From Phocaeicola fibrisolvens (lineage in GTDB: Bacteria > Bacteroidota > Bacteroidia > Bacteroidales > Bacteroidaceae): a stretch of DNA of 64,000 nucleotides. The stretch is taken from the NCBI RefSeq assembly GCF_025567125.1, contig NZ_JAOQJI010000002.1, positions 1 through 64,000 on the forward strand, written 5' to 3'. Positions 34,718-43,938 of this stretch are shown here, piece by piece. The position numbers and the translations under genes were made by a program. Under the pieces are notes generated by a model. The model was not told the DNA's origin, did not search any database, and saw only the letters and a list, made by a program, of their open reading frames with translations. The first letter of the stretch is position 1. Every line of letters begins with the position of its first letter.

Positions 34718-37264
34718 TTATTTGGCAGGTCCTGCACCTGTAAATTGAGGTTCATAGTCTGACATTTCATGTACGAGCCATTCTCCGTCAATCTTATCGT
34801 ATAATACGGAAGAACCTTTTTCCAGCCGTTTGTAGGTGGTACCTCCAATCTGTACGTCGTCATTTCCCAGACTGAATGTGGCATTGTTGCGGGTATTGAC
34901 AACCTGAAGTGAAGCCGGTTGTGTCGGGTCCAGTTCTGCCTGGATTTTCCATCGGCCACAGGTGAAGGTGTTTCCTTTTCGGATAAGTTCCGACATTTTC
35001 TGTCCGTCAGGAAGAATGCGAATCACAGTCAGGATGCGGTTGGCGGCACTTGGCTGGAAGGTAGCCGTGAGATGCCATTGGTTGACATATTTGCTTTCCT
35101 GCCCTTTTTTCATCTTTTTCGGGTCGGGCGGGCACACAAACTGGTCGGTCTGTGTGATTTCGCACGGCTGATTGCTGAACAGTTGTGCCACGGAAGAGAA
35201 TTGTTTCTGCTCATAACGCGTGGTGAGTGTGGCATTTTTTCCGTCAATCTGGAATTGTACGGGACTATGCAGCAGCCAGTCCCAACGTACCGGACGGGAT
35301 GCCTCCAGTTCATCATAAATCAGTACGATGTCCGGATGCAGCAGGAAGATGTGTCGACGGTATTTGGTCAGCGGAGTTTCGCCGAATCCGTTTTCAGGTG
35401 TCTGGGTAATGCCGGCTTTCTTGAAGTTTTCTATCCACATGGGGTATTCGCTGACACCGCAGTACGCATTCGAAGCATCGCCTACTGCATAGGTGATGGT
35501 CTCACCGTTCAGCATGCGGGTGATTTTTCCGTAGGCACGTGTGGTAAAGGGCTGTCCGATACCGTCCACAAGGATACTATTGTGCGCCCGTGTGTGACGA
35601 TAGGACATCAGGTTATGTGCATCGCTGAAATTCAGGTAGTAACCTGTGGAACGGTACACCGGTACTCCTCTGAAGTGCAGGTTGAAGCTGTTCTGGTCGG
35701 CCAGGGTATGGCTTCCCGAACCGAAGGGGCTGGAACGGAAGCTCAGGAAAAGATTCCGGTTGGTATTCTGAAGGGCAGAATGGGCCACTACTTCTCCAAT
35801 GTCTTCCAGCCAGAGGGCATTGCCTCGGTCTTCGGGCAATTGCTTGTTGTCGGAATAAATCTTTTCACTACGCGCCATGCGGTAGAGACGGAGCTCAAAG
35901 TCTCTTCTCAGGTCTCTTTGGCAGTGGTTGACGTACCAGGCTGCATACGGATTGCCTGTCTCACGGGCCAGAAAATCGGCAAAGGCCAGGCGCTGGCGGT
36001 CGGGTACCGGCTGGCGTTCGTTCCCGTCGCCGAATCCGGCACTCATGGTGCCTACAGGGAAAGTGTAGAGTAAGGCTTTTCCGGCATTCTGATACCACGG
36101 GTGTTTCAAGAAGTCTGTGCCTGTGAGGTAAGAGAACAAGCTGGGTACATAATACAATGTATGCGTATTTGCAGTGAAGTATCCTGTGCCGTTATGCCAT
36201 TCTCCGTCGCGGTTGAAGCCCGATGCCGGAGCACGTGCTGTCCATACTTCATAGCAGTATTCCAGCATTTCGCGTGCCGTTTCATTCCGGTCGGCAAACA
36301 TCAGGCCAATTTGCAGCATCTGACGGAAGCAGTGCTGCCAGTAGTGGTTGTTGAAGATGTGCGTCTCTTCATTGCCAGAACGCTGTACCATGTGATGGCC
36401 TTTGGCTACTTCGAAAATCATTTGTTCCATCTGCCGAAGTTCCTGTGGAGTAAACATGTCATGACAGGAATCGTACGCATACAGCAGGCTTTCAATCAGC
36501 TCGCCGGAATAGAAGTCATCCTTCCATAGTGTCTTGTCGGGTTTTGTACGGAGCAGATGGCGGGTGTAGGATACCATCTTCTGTGCGTATTGTGTGTCGC
36601 GAGTTAGCAGCCAGGCAGTCTGAAGCCATGCGACGTATGGATTATATTTGCGGATGTAGCGATACACATTGGGGTCAGTATCGAAATTTGATTTCATGGC
36701 AGTGGCCGCACGGCTTGTCATGTCTTTGTATTCGGGATGTGACGCGATTCGCTGAGGAGCCGTTTTCAGGTCCTTCTCTAAAAAGCAATATAAGCGCGGA
36801 TACCCCTTAGGCAGGTTTTGGAAAAAAGCCTGGAAAGAAGGTGTCACAAACTGAGGTTCTTCTCCGCTTATCTGGAACTTCCAGACTGTACTCCATGCTT
36901 TTTTCTCTCCCTTGTCAGTCACGGAGCGAACCCGCCAGTACCAGGTACCTTTTTCCAGTATGCGGTGAGGGTTGAACATCAGCCACGGCTTCGGAGTGTC
37001 TGTCATTGTTTTTCCGGCAGGAAAAGTAGAGTCATTACTTAACTCAAATTGTATCACTGCCTCCGTTTTCATGCTTTTGGGAACAAGCAGGGGAGTAGGG
37101 TTTATGTACACCTGATGCTCTTTCTGCGGATAAGGAGTCTCGCGCACATTCTCATGCACTCGCACAAGAGATGTTTTTTGTGCCTGGATTTTATCCGGTC
37201 CGTACAAGATGGAGAGGCATAGGATAAATGCCATTCCATGAATAAGTAAAGAGTGTTTTTTCAT
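34718..37264 (-). CDS. Polysaccharide lyase, DUF4962 plus heparinase II/III domains (third paralogue)
   Basis: 848 residues. Sec signal about 1-28 without a clear lipobox. Same architecture and blocks as the copies at 16859 and 30558: IFNNHYWQ (Asn-His-Tyr in place of Asn-His-Phe), APASGFNRDGEWHNGTGYF, FGSGSHTLADQNSFNL and RHTRAHNSILVDGIGQPF. It is the first gene of a minus-strand pair with GH29 and divergent from the HTCS. Variation between the three copies mostly falls outside the catalytic blocks, suggesting related but different bond or sulfation preferences; that is inference. Confidence 0.88.
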   Translation of the reverse strand: MKKHSLLIHGMAFILCLSILYGPDKIQAQKTSLVRVHENVRETPYPQKEHQVYINPTPLLVPKSMKTEAVIQFELSNDSTFPAGKTMTDTPKPWLMFNPHRILEKGTWYWRVRSVTDKGEKKAWSTVWKFQISGEEPQFVTPSFQAFFQNLPKGYPRLYCFLEKDLKTAPQRIASHPEYKDMTSRAATAMKSNFDTDPNVYRYIRKYNPYVAWLQTAWLLTRDTQYAQKMVSYTRHLLRTKPDKTLWKDDFYSGELIESLLYAYDSCHDMFTPQELRQMEQMIFEVAKGHHMVQRSGNEETHIFNNHYWQHCFRQMLQIGLMFADRNETAREMLEYCYEVWTARAPASGFNRDGEWHNGTGYFTANTHTLYYVPSLFSYLTGTDFLKHPWYQNAGKALLYTFPVGTMSAGFGDGNERQPVPDRQRLAFADFLARETGNPYAAWYVNHCQRDLRRDFELRLYRMARSEKIYSDNKQLPEDRGNALWLEDIGEVVAHSALQNTNRNLFLSFRSSPFGSGSHTLADQNSFNLHFRGVPVYRSTGYYLNFSDAHNLMSYRHTRAHNSILVDGIGQPFTTRAYGKITRMLNGETITYAVGDASNAYCGVSEYPMWIENFKKAGITQTPENGFGETPLTKYRRHIFLLHPDIVLIYDELEASRPVRWDWLLHSPVQFQIDGKNATLTTRYEQKQFSSVAQLFSNQPCEITQTDQFVCPPDPKKMKKGQESKYVNQWHLTATFQPSAANRILTVIRILPDGQKMSELIRKGNTFTCGRWKIQAELDPTQPASLQVVNTRNNATFSLGNDDVQIGGTTYKRLEKGSSVLYDKIDGEWLVHEMSDYEPQFTGAGPAK

Positions 37265-37299
37265 TTTGATAACTACTGTTTAGGTTTTAGATGTGTTTG

Positions 37300-37307
37300 C
37301 AAAAATA
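37300..37307 (-). promoter_or_regulatory. Promoter -7 box of the minus-strand lyase/GH29 pair
   Basis: The minus strand reads TATTTTTG (TAnnTTTG), 36 bases before the lyase ATG. Confidence 0.55.
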
Positions 37308-37435
37308 GCTTCTACCTAAGTGTACGGACTTTCGTTTCTGTTTTAAAATATACCAAATCCGTGTTTTTCATGGAAAATGAGACAGATTTGATAATATATT
37401 CCACAGAAATGACCTTTCGGGATGAGCGAAACGCT

Positions 37436-37443
37436 TATTTTTG
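37436..37443 (+). promoter_or_regulatory. Promoter -7 box of the HTCS gene
   Basis: TATTTTTG (TAnnTTTG) lies 27 bases before the ATG at 37470. It sits inside a longer in-frame reading frame that begins at 37422, which argues that 37470 is the real start. Confidence 0.6.
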
Positions 37444-37469
37444 TATCTGTAAATATAAGAAGTAAAACT

Positions 37470-40400
37470 ATGAGAGTCATTATTTCCTTGATTGTTTTTT
37501 TGCTGACGATGGCCGGACTGAGGGCTGCAGATAGAATCAACTTCTTCCACATCGGACTGGAGCAGGGGCTTTCTCAAAGTACGGTGGTAGACATTATTCA
37601 GGATAAGCGGGAAAACATGTGGATTGCAACTCATAACGGATTAAACCGTTATGACGGTTACGATTTTACGGTTTATCATCACAACGATGCCGATACGTCG
37701 AGCATTGCCAGTGATGTCATCCGTTCCTTGGCTTTGGATGAGTCTGGAAAAATATGGATTGGAACGGGAGCCGGACTGTCTTTATATAATCCTGAACTGG
37801 ATATCTTCTATAATTATTTTTGTGTGTGCGAGGGGAAGAAACAGCAGGTGCTGGATGTGGCTTGCCTGGAGGAAGGGAATTTGCTGGTGGCTACAGATGC
37901 CGGACTGATGCATTTTGACAGTCGCAGCGGCGTGTTTAACAGCACGCAGATTCCGACAGAATTACAGAAAATAAGTCCCAGAACATTGGCCAGATACGGG
38001 GATGAAGTATATATAGGCTCTTACCAGGGCTTGTTTGTCTATTCATTGAAAGAAGAAGTGGTGCGTACTCTTCTCACGGGAGACTACAGTTTGTCACTCA
38101 TACTGGCAATTCTGAAGGAAAAGGATAACCGCTTGTGGGTAGGCACGGAAGGAGAGGGACTGTACTGCCTGAATCCGGTGACAGGAGAATGTAGGAAATA
38201 CAAGGACGGACGAGGGGGACTGAGCTCCAATTACATTCGTTCGCTGGCTCTGGATATGTCAGGAAATCTGTGGGTGGGGACATTGACTTCACTGAATGTG
38301 TACGACGAAAAAACAGACCGTTTCGTGGTGTATGACAGTAACCCGATGAAAGAGGGAAGCTTGTCGCAGACCTCTGTCCGGAGCCTGTATAAGGATACGC
38401 AGGGAGGTATGTGGATAGGAACCTATTTTGGTGGGCTGAACTATTACCATCCGCTTCGTCAGCGTTTTCATAACATTCGGAACGTGCCTTATCATAATTC
38501 ACTGAATGATAATGTGGTGAGCTGTATCGTGGAGGATGATGAACGGAATATCTGGATTGGAACGAACAATGGGGGATTAAACCGGTATGACCTCGGGAAA
38601 GAATGGTTTACTTCTTATACGGTGGCAGACGGACTGCTGTCGAACGACATCAAGGTGATTTATGTAGATGAGCAAGCGAAGAGGGTGTATGTGGGAGCTC
38701 ACGCTTCGGGTGGACTGAATGTGCTTGACTTGAAGACGGGGCGTATCCTTAGCTTTTTGCCGGAGGAAGGCTTGCAGACGGGAAGAGGTTTTTATGGCAT
38801 TCTTCCAGAACCAGACGGAGAGCTGCTTTTAGGAGCTGTAACCGGAAGTATGGTGGCTTTTGTTCCCGGCACGGGTAAATTCCGCCGGCTGTCATTTTCA
38901 GACGGCAGGTTGCTGGAGAAGCGCATTATCACTTTGTTTCGTGATTCGCGCAGCCGTATATGGATTGGTACGCAGGAAGGGGTACGTGTGTATGAACGGA
39001 AAGGTGATGTATTGTCGGTTTGTCTGACTTTACCGGTGGGCAAAGGGTTGGAATATACCTCGGTCAATGTAATTCATGAGGGAACGGACGGAATCTTCTG
39101 GATAGGAACCCGTAACGGGGTTTATTGTTTCAATGAACAGAAGAAAGAACTGCGTCATCTTTCCGTAAATCAGGGACTTCCGGATAATGTAGTACACGGT
39201 ATACTGGAGGATGCGGAAGATCATCTATGGTTCAGTACGGAGCGCGGGTTGTCATGCTACTCTCCGTCTTCCGGCGAGTTCCGTAATTTTACGGATATTG
39301 ACGGCATTCAAAGCAATCAGTTTACGTCTTATGCCTATTGCAAAGGGAAAGACGGGCAGATGTATTTTGGAGGAGTGAACGGGATTACCGTGTTTAATCC
39401 GGCTGTGTTCCCGGAAAATCCTTATATCCCTTCGGTGGTGATTACGGAACTGTCTGTGTTGAACCGGCAGGTTCGTCCGGGAGATGTTACGGGAATTCTG
39501 TCACGCCACATCAGCGAAACGAAACAGATTGAATTACCTGCCGGACAGTCTACTTTTTCATTGCAGTTCTCGGTGGCCGATTATATTTCGGGCATGCACA
39601 ACAAGTTTGCTTACCGGCTGGAGGGATATGAAGAGGAGTGGATATATACCGACCACATGAACCGCGGGGTTTCTTATTCCAATCTTCCTCCGGGCGATTA
39701 TTGCTTTATGGTGAAGGTGGCCAATCGGGATGGTTTATGGAATGAGGTACCTACTCAGCTTCGGATTGTGGTATTACCGGCATGGTATGCCACCTGGTGG
39801 GCGAGACTGTGTTTCGTATTATTGTTCTTAGGAGTCGTAGCATTGATTTTCCGCTATTTATGGATTCGTAAAAGCATGAGGGTGCAGTTGGAGATGGAAC
39901 GTCTTGACAAAGAACGGATGAAGGAGGTGAATGAAATGAAGCTTCGCTTTTTTATCAATATATCGCACGAGCTGCGTACTCCGCTGACTCTTATTGTAGC
40001 TCCGCTGCAGGAGGTGATAGGAAGAATCACAGACAAGAAAATCTTGTCGAAGCTGAAATATGTCAGTGACAGTGCCAATCGGCTGCTGCACCTGGTCAAT
40101 CAACTGATGGATTACCGCCGGGCTGAACTGGGAGTCTTTCGTCTGAAGGTAAAAAAGATTATGTTGCATGCGGTGCTTCAGAACATATATCAGGTATATA
40201 CCGGACTGGCAGAATCCAAACAGATAGATTATCGGCTGGATTCGGATTTGGAAGGGAGAGACGTGTGGTGTGATGAAAAATACATTGAATTGATTTTGAA
40301 TAATTTGCTGTCGAATGCCTTCAAATACACTTCTGCCGGTGATTGTATCGTGCTTCGGGCCCGTGAAACATCAGGAAATCTTCTGCTGGAAGTGCAGGAT

Positions 40401-41513
40401 ACAGGAGCGGGCATTCCGGTAGAAAAACAACGGCTGATTTTCGAACGTTTTTATCAGGTGGATCAGGAACATGTAGGTAGTGGAATCGGTCTGTCGCTGG
40501 TGAAGCGTCTGGTAGAATTGCATCACGGTACGATTGAACTGGAGAGCAAACCGGGCGAAGGATGTGTCTTTTCTATTGTATTGCCTGCTTTGGAAACGGC
40601 TTATGCATCGGAAGAGATAGAGAACGTGGCTCAGGAAGGTTCGGAAACTTACCATTACTCAACAAATACATCGGAGATGTATCTGATGGATGCCGGGGGG
40701 GATAGGATAGAGACCGGAGAATCAGTGGAACCGGAAGAAGTGGAGGAAGGGAAGAAGTCGTGTGTGTTGCTGGTGGAGGATAATACCGACATTCAGGCAT
40801 ATTTATCTGAAGGACTCTCTGCGTATTTCCGGGTATTGCGGGCCAATAACGGGAAGGAAGCATTGGAAATATTGGAAGAAAATGAGGAAGTTAATCTGAT
40901 TCTTTCGGATGTCATGATGCCAGTGATGGATGGAATAAAGTTGTGCAGACAGGTGAAGCGAAACTTGAAGTATTGTCATATCCCTCTCATCATGCTTTCT
41001 GCCAAATCGGATGTGAAAGACCAGTTGGAAGGTTTGCAGACAGGTGCGGATGATTACATACCGAAGCCTTTCTTGCTGGAAATGGTGGTTGCCAAGGTCC
41101 GTAACCTGCTCCGTACATACCGGCAGGCCGTGGAACATTATTCGAAATCCATGGAGATTGAACCGGAAAAGGTGGCATTGAATCCTTTGGATGAAGAGTT
41201 CTTGCGCAAGGCGATGGAGGCTGTGAAGCGTCACCTAGATGATATCTCTTTCTCTGCCAATGCTTTTGCCAGTGAAATGAATATGTCACGCTCGACCCTA
41301 CACTTGAAAATGAAGGCTGTAACCGGAGAAAGCACAATGGATTTTATTCGGAAAATTCGCTTTGGAGAAGCTTGTAAGCTGTTGAAGGAAGGGCGTTACA
41401 ACGTGACGGAAATCAGTGAAATGGTAGGTTTCAATACGCCGTCTTATTTTGCAACGAGCTTCAAGAAGTATATGGGTTGTCTTCCGTCTGAGTATGTGAA
41501 GACGGGAGAATAA
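37470..41513 (+). CDS. Hybrid two-component system sensor/regulator (HTCS)
   Basis: 1347 residues from the ATG giving MRVIISLIVFLLTM, a signal peptide. Periplasmic two-component-regulator propeller repeats fill about 25-690, with WIGT-type motifs recurring (IWIGTGAGLSLY, MWIGTYFGGLNYY). A Y_Y_Y domain follows, then a membrane helix about 776-798, HisKA with phospho-acceptor His833 (ISHELRTPLT), HATPase_c (NNLLSNAFKYT, GSGIGLSLVKRLVE), a receiver domain with phospho-acceptor Asp1147 (ILSDVMMPVMDG) and an AraC-type HTH at about 1235-1345. HTCSs bind a specific oligosaccharide in the periplasm and activate their PUL directly. It is divergent from the third lyase and so is the local regulator. 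Confidence 0.97.
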   Translation: MRVIISLIVFLLTMAGLRAADRINFFHIGLEQGLSQSTVVDIIQDKRENMWIATHNGLNRYDGYDFTVYHHNDADTSSIASDVIRSLALDESGKIWIGTGAGLSLYNPELDIFYNYFCVCEGKKQQVLDVACLEEGNLLVATDAGLMHFDSRSGVFNSTQIPTELQKISPRTLARYGDEVYIGSYQGLFVYSLKEEVVRTLLTGDYSLSLILAILKEKDNRLWVGTEGEGLYCLNPVTGECRKYKDGRGGLSSNYIRSLALDMSGNLWVGTLTSLNVYDEKTDRFVVYDSNPMKEGSLSQTSVRSLYKDTQGGMWIGTYFGGLNYYHPLRQRFHNIRNVPYHNSLNDNVVSCIVEDDERNIWIGTNNGGLNRYDLGKEWFTSYTVADGLLSNDIKVIYVDEQAKRVYVGAHASGGLNVLDLKTGRILSFLPEEGLQTGRGFYGILPEPDGELLLGAVTGSMVAFVPGTGKFRRLSFSDGRLLEKRIITLFRDSRSRIWIGTQEGVRVYERKGDVLSVCLTLPVGKGLEYTSVNVIHEGTDGIFWIGTRNGVYCFNEQKKELRHLSVNQGLPDNVVHGILEDAEDHLWFSTERGLSCYSPSSGEFRNFTDIDGIQSNQFTSYAYCKGKDGQMYFGGVNGITVFNPAVFPENPYIPSVVITELSVLNRQVRPGDVTGILSRHISETKQIELPAGQSTFSLQFSVADYISGMHNKFAYRLEGYEEEWIYTDHMNRGVSYSNLPPGDYCFMVKVANRDGLWNEVPTQLRIVVLPAWYATWWARLCFVLLFLGVVALIFRYLWIRKSMRVQLEMERLDKERMKEVNEMKLRFFINISHELRTPLTLIVAPLQEVIGRITDKKILSKLKYVSDSANRLLHLVNQLMDYRRAELGVFRLKVKKIMLHAVLQNIYQVYTGLAESKQIDYRLDSDLEGRDVWCDEKYIELILNNLLSNAFKYTSAGDCIVLRARETSGNLLLEVQDTGAGIPVEKQRLIFERFYQVDQEHVGSGIGLSLVKRLVELHHGTIELESKPGEGCVFSIVLPALETAYASEEIENVAQEGSETYHYSTNTSEMYLMDAGGDRIETGESVEPEEVEEGKKSCVLLVEDNTDIQAYLSEGLSAYFRVLRANNGKEALEILEENEEVNLILSDVMMPVMDGIKLCRQVKRNLKYCHIPLIMLSAKSDVKDQLEGLQTGADDYIPKPFLLEMVVAKVRNLLRTYRQAVEHYSKSMEIEPEKVALNPLDEEFLRKAMEAVKRHLDDISFSANAFASEMNMSRSTLHLKMKAVTGESTMDFIRKIRFGEACKLLKEGRYNVTEISEMVGFNTPSYFATSFKKYMGCLPSEYVKTGE

Positions 41514-41516
41514 AAA

Positions 41517-41548
41517 TGTAGCCCCACAAGAATCACAGCGGGGCTACA
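41517..41548. terminator. Bidirectional terminator between HTCS and DUF3667 genes
   Basis: TGTAGCCCC (41517-41525) pairs with GGGGCTACA (41540-41548), with A/T tracts on either side. Confidence 0.8.
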
Positions 41549-41564
41549 AGTCTTATTTAAAGTG

Positions 41565-42903
41565 TTAAAGTGTCTCTGAGAGCGAGGACAGCAGCATAAT
41601 GAGCAGCACAGCCGCAATAGCCAGTGAAATGAAGGTAAAGACAGCTAGGAAAACGGTTGTCTTGACAAATGTACGTATCCATCCCCGGCGGTATACCGTG
41701 TGCAGGGAAATGTAGGTGTACACAAACATGCCTGTTACGAAGATAAGTAGAGTATACATCGGCATGTTTCCTTTAAACGATTCCATAAAAGTGTCACTTG
41801 TCAGCACGGGTACCAGTGGAATAGGAATCAGTATCAGAAACACGGTGTTCAGGTGGATGGCATGTACGAAATGCCACATGTAGGGGAATTTGGCTTTCCG
41901 GAACATTCCTTGTAGAAGCCAGGCAAACAAGGGCAGAAGGAACATCATGTAGAGCGGAGTCCACTTGGATAGGTCTCCAAAAAACTGGTTGAGAAATGAC
42001 TCCTGACGAAGTTGTTGTGCTTCATCGCTGTGGTCTTCTTTCCATTCGTATACGGGAGTAAGGGCGGTACCGGTGGAGTCTACCTGAAAGTGGCGTGCAG
42101 CTTGCAGGGATTCAGAGGTAATCTCTTCTTCCTCGACAAAGTCATCCAGGTACTCACCTTTTACTTTTTTGAGATTCAGAATGGTATTCAGGTCTTTTTG
42201 TCGGAGAGTGGTTTCATGCAGGCAGGAGTCAGCCACGATTCGGGGCATTCGCACGTAGGAAAGAGAGAAACGGTCGTCCAGTTGTTGTACCTTGAACAAC
42301 TCCTCGGCCTTTTCTACTCCTCTTTCCTGAAAGGCTTTCACTAACTCAGGACCTTGGTATACATACACACATGTGTCGGGCAAGGTAGCAGACGATTTGA
42401 GTTGTGCTACGATTCCGTCGTTGATATTGAGGGAGCTTACCGCCTGCAATGCCTGGTTGGCCTTGTCGGAAGCCAGCATGAAAAAGAGGGTGAAGAAGAC
42501 CACAGAGATGCACATGTAAAGGCGGAAAGGATGCACGTAGGAGTTGATTTTCCCGGCATTGAACTCGTTGGTCAGGAAACCCGGGCGGGTGAACATGAGC
42601 CACAAAGTTTGCCAGATTTTGCTGTCGAACTGGTAGACATTTTCAAAGTATTGCTTGAAATATTTCCAGAACGGCTGGTAGATGTCGAGGGCATATTGTC
42701 CGCAGCAATGGCAGTACATTCCTTCCAGTTTGGTACCGCAGTTCTTACAATAGGTGTATGCGGGTACGGTTTTTTTTGCGGATTCGCTGGAGGCGTTTCA
42801 GTTCGATGAGCCGCATGATTCGGCGTTTTCTTTTTTTCAGTTCCTGTCGCATCCGGGCAAGAAAGCCCATTTTCTGCTGTGTGTTGTGTGTGGTATTCTC
42901 CAT
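41565..42903 (-). pseudogene. DUF3667 membrane protein interrupted by a frameshift in an 8-A tract
   Basis: The main frame (to 41565) starts with CHCCGQ and has several C-terminal membrane helices, typical of DUF3667. Read upstream without a start, it gives TVPAYTYCKNCGTKLEG, a CxxC pair completing a CxxC...CxxC zinc ribbon, then hits a stop. The proper start is probably the ATG at 42903, 28-36 bases after a strong promoter box. It opens a 52-codon Lys/Arg-rich frame (MENTTHNTQQKMGFLARM) that runs into eight A residues (42770-42777). Removing one A joins RIRKK to TVPAYTYCKNCG and restores one protein of about 445 residues. So the gene is disrupted, phase-variable or mis-sequenced. The ATG at 42719 would give a 384-residue protein lacking half of the ribbon. 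Confidence 0.8.
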
Positions 42904-42938
42904 GTCAGTAAAGATGAATAATCAGTGGTATTTTGACA

Positions 42939-42946
42939 CAAAAGTA
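42939..42946 (-). promoter_or_regulatory. Promoter of the DUF3667 gene
   Basis: The minus strand reads TACTTTTG (TAnnTTTG), with TTTG 20 bases further upstream (42967-42970), the full Bacteroidetes promoter spacing. It supports 42903 as the true start. Confidence 0.65.
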
Positions 42947-43027
42947 CGTTGGGGAAATGAATTTTGCAAATATTTATAGGAAAAGCCGTATGGAAGGTCT
43001 ACTTTTCTATTGCGTTCTGAAAGGAAT

Positions 43028-43089
43028 AAAAAAAGCAGTTATATTGTTTCCTTCTGTGTTTTGTAGTTCTTGGGAATCAATATAACTGC
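43028..43089 (-). terminator. Terminator of the Crp/Fnr gene
   Basis: GCAGTTATATTG (43035-43046) pairs perfectly with CAATATAACTGC (43078-43089). On the minus strand a run of seven T follows. Confidence 0.8.
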
Positions 43090-43120
43090 AATAAATACCT
43101 TTGGGGTATGTGGGGGAGTG

Positions 43121-43822
43121 TTAACCGATTTTGCTTATCTTTTTCAGTTTTTCTTCATCGATAAGTTTTATCTTTCTTCCGTCAATGATAATCAGTTTCT
43201 CGGCGGCAAAGTTCGACAATGTACGGATGGCGTTGGAAGTGGTCATGTTGGAAAGGTTGGCCAAGTCTTCTCTCGAGAGGTAGATGCTCAGCGTGCATTG
43301 GTCTTCTTCCACTCCGTAGGTTTCTTTCAAGAAGAGCAATGATTCTGCCAGACGTCCGCGGATATGCTTTTGAGTGAGGTTCACTGTCCTTTCATCGGAG
43401 ATGCCTAAATCCTTCGATAATTGTTTGATAAAAAACATGGCCAGTTCCGCATTTTCCATAATCAATTGGACAATGATTGGCATGGGAATCAGACACATGG
43501 TACAAGGTTCAAAGGCAGCTGCGGCGGTTACGAAATTTTCTTCCGCAAAATATGCACGGTAAGCGAAGTATTCTTTGTTCTTGATGACGCGGATAATCTG
43601 GCTTCTTCCTCCTACACCGTCTTTGTAAATTTTGACTTTGCCGTTCAGCAGGCACATCAGATTCTCGGGAGTCTCTCCTTCACAGTAGATTGTTTCATTT
43701 TTCTTGTATTTTTGAATGGTGAAGTTTTGAGCGAGCAGTTCGCGTTGTTGCTGGGTCAATGGTTGCCATAAATCTGGTATACTTTCGGCAATCTCAGCTT
43801 CTGTTAATTCCTTTTTTACCAT
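43121..43822 (-). CDS. Crp/Fnr-family transcriptional regulator
   Basis: 233 residues. Residues about 30-115 form a cyclic-nucleotide-binding-like domain (YKKNETIYCEGETPENLMCLLNG-type block). Residues about 150-225 form a winged HTH (LSREDLANLSNMTTSNAIRTLSNF). No Fnr-type N-terminal Cys cluster is visible, so it is probably not an iron-sulfur oxygen sensor. It is divergent from the DUF5686 gene, which it may control. Ligand unknown. Confidence 0.92.
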   Translation of the reverse strand: MVKKELTEAEIAESIPDLWQPLTQQQRELLAQNFTIQKYKKNETIYCEGETPENLMCLLNGKVKIYKDGVGGRSQIIRVIKNKEYFAYRAYFAEENFVTAAAAFEPCTMCLIPMPIIVQLIMENAELAMFFIKQLSKDLGISDERTVNLTQKHIRGRLAESLLFLKETYGVEEDQCTLSIYLSREDLANLSNMTTSNAIRTLSNFAAEKLIIIDGRKIKLIDEEKLKKISKIG

Positions 43823-43850
43823 AAATGTTCCAAAACCATGTTATTTAGCA

Positions 43851-43858
43851 CAAAGATA
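43851..43858 (-). promoter_or_regulatory. Promoter -7 box of the Crp/Fnr gene
   Basis: The minus strand reads TATCTTTG (TAnnTTTG), 29 bases before the start codon. Confidence 0.55.
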
Positions 43859-43922
43859 GAAAGAAAAATTGAAAATATTCTTTTTTCATTGTAAAAAATA
43901 CCCTTAAAACAAGGCTTTGTTA

Positions 43923-43930
43923 TATATTTG
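43923..43930 (+). promoter_or_regulatory. Possible -7 box abutting the DUF5686 start codon
   Basis: TATATTTG matches TAnnTTTG but ends only 8 bases before the ATG at 43939. If used, the transcript would have almost no leader. Confidence 0.35.
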
Positions 43931-43938
43931 CTTTGGAT

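Noticed and set aside
37422..37469. In-frame 16-codon extension of the HTCS gene
   Set aside because: It contains the promoter -7 box, and the downstream ATG starts the signal peptide.
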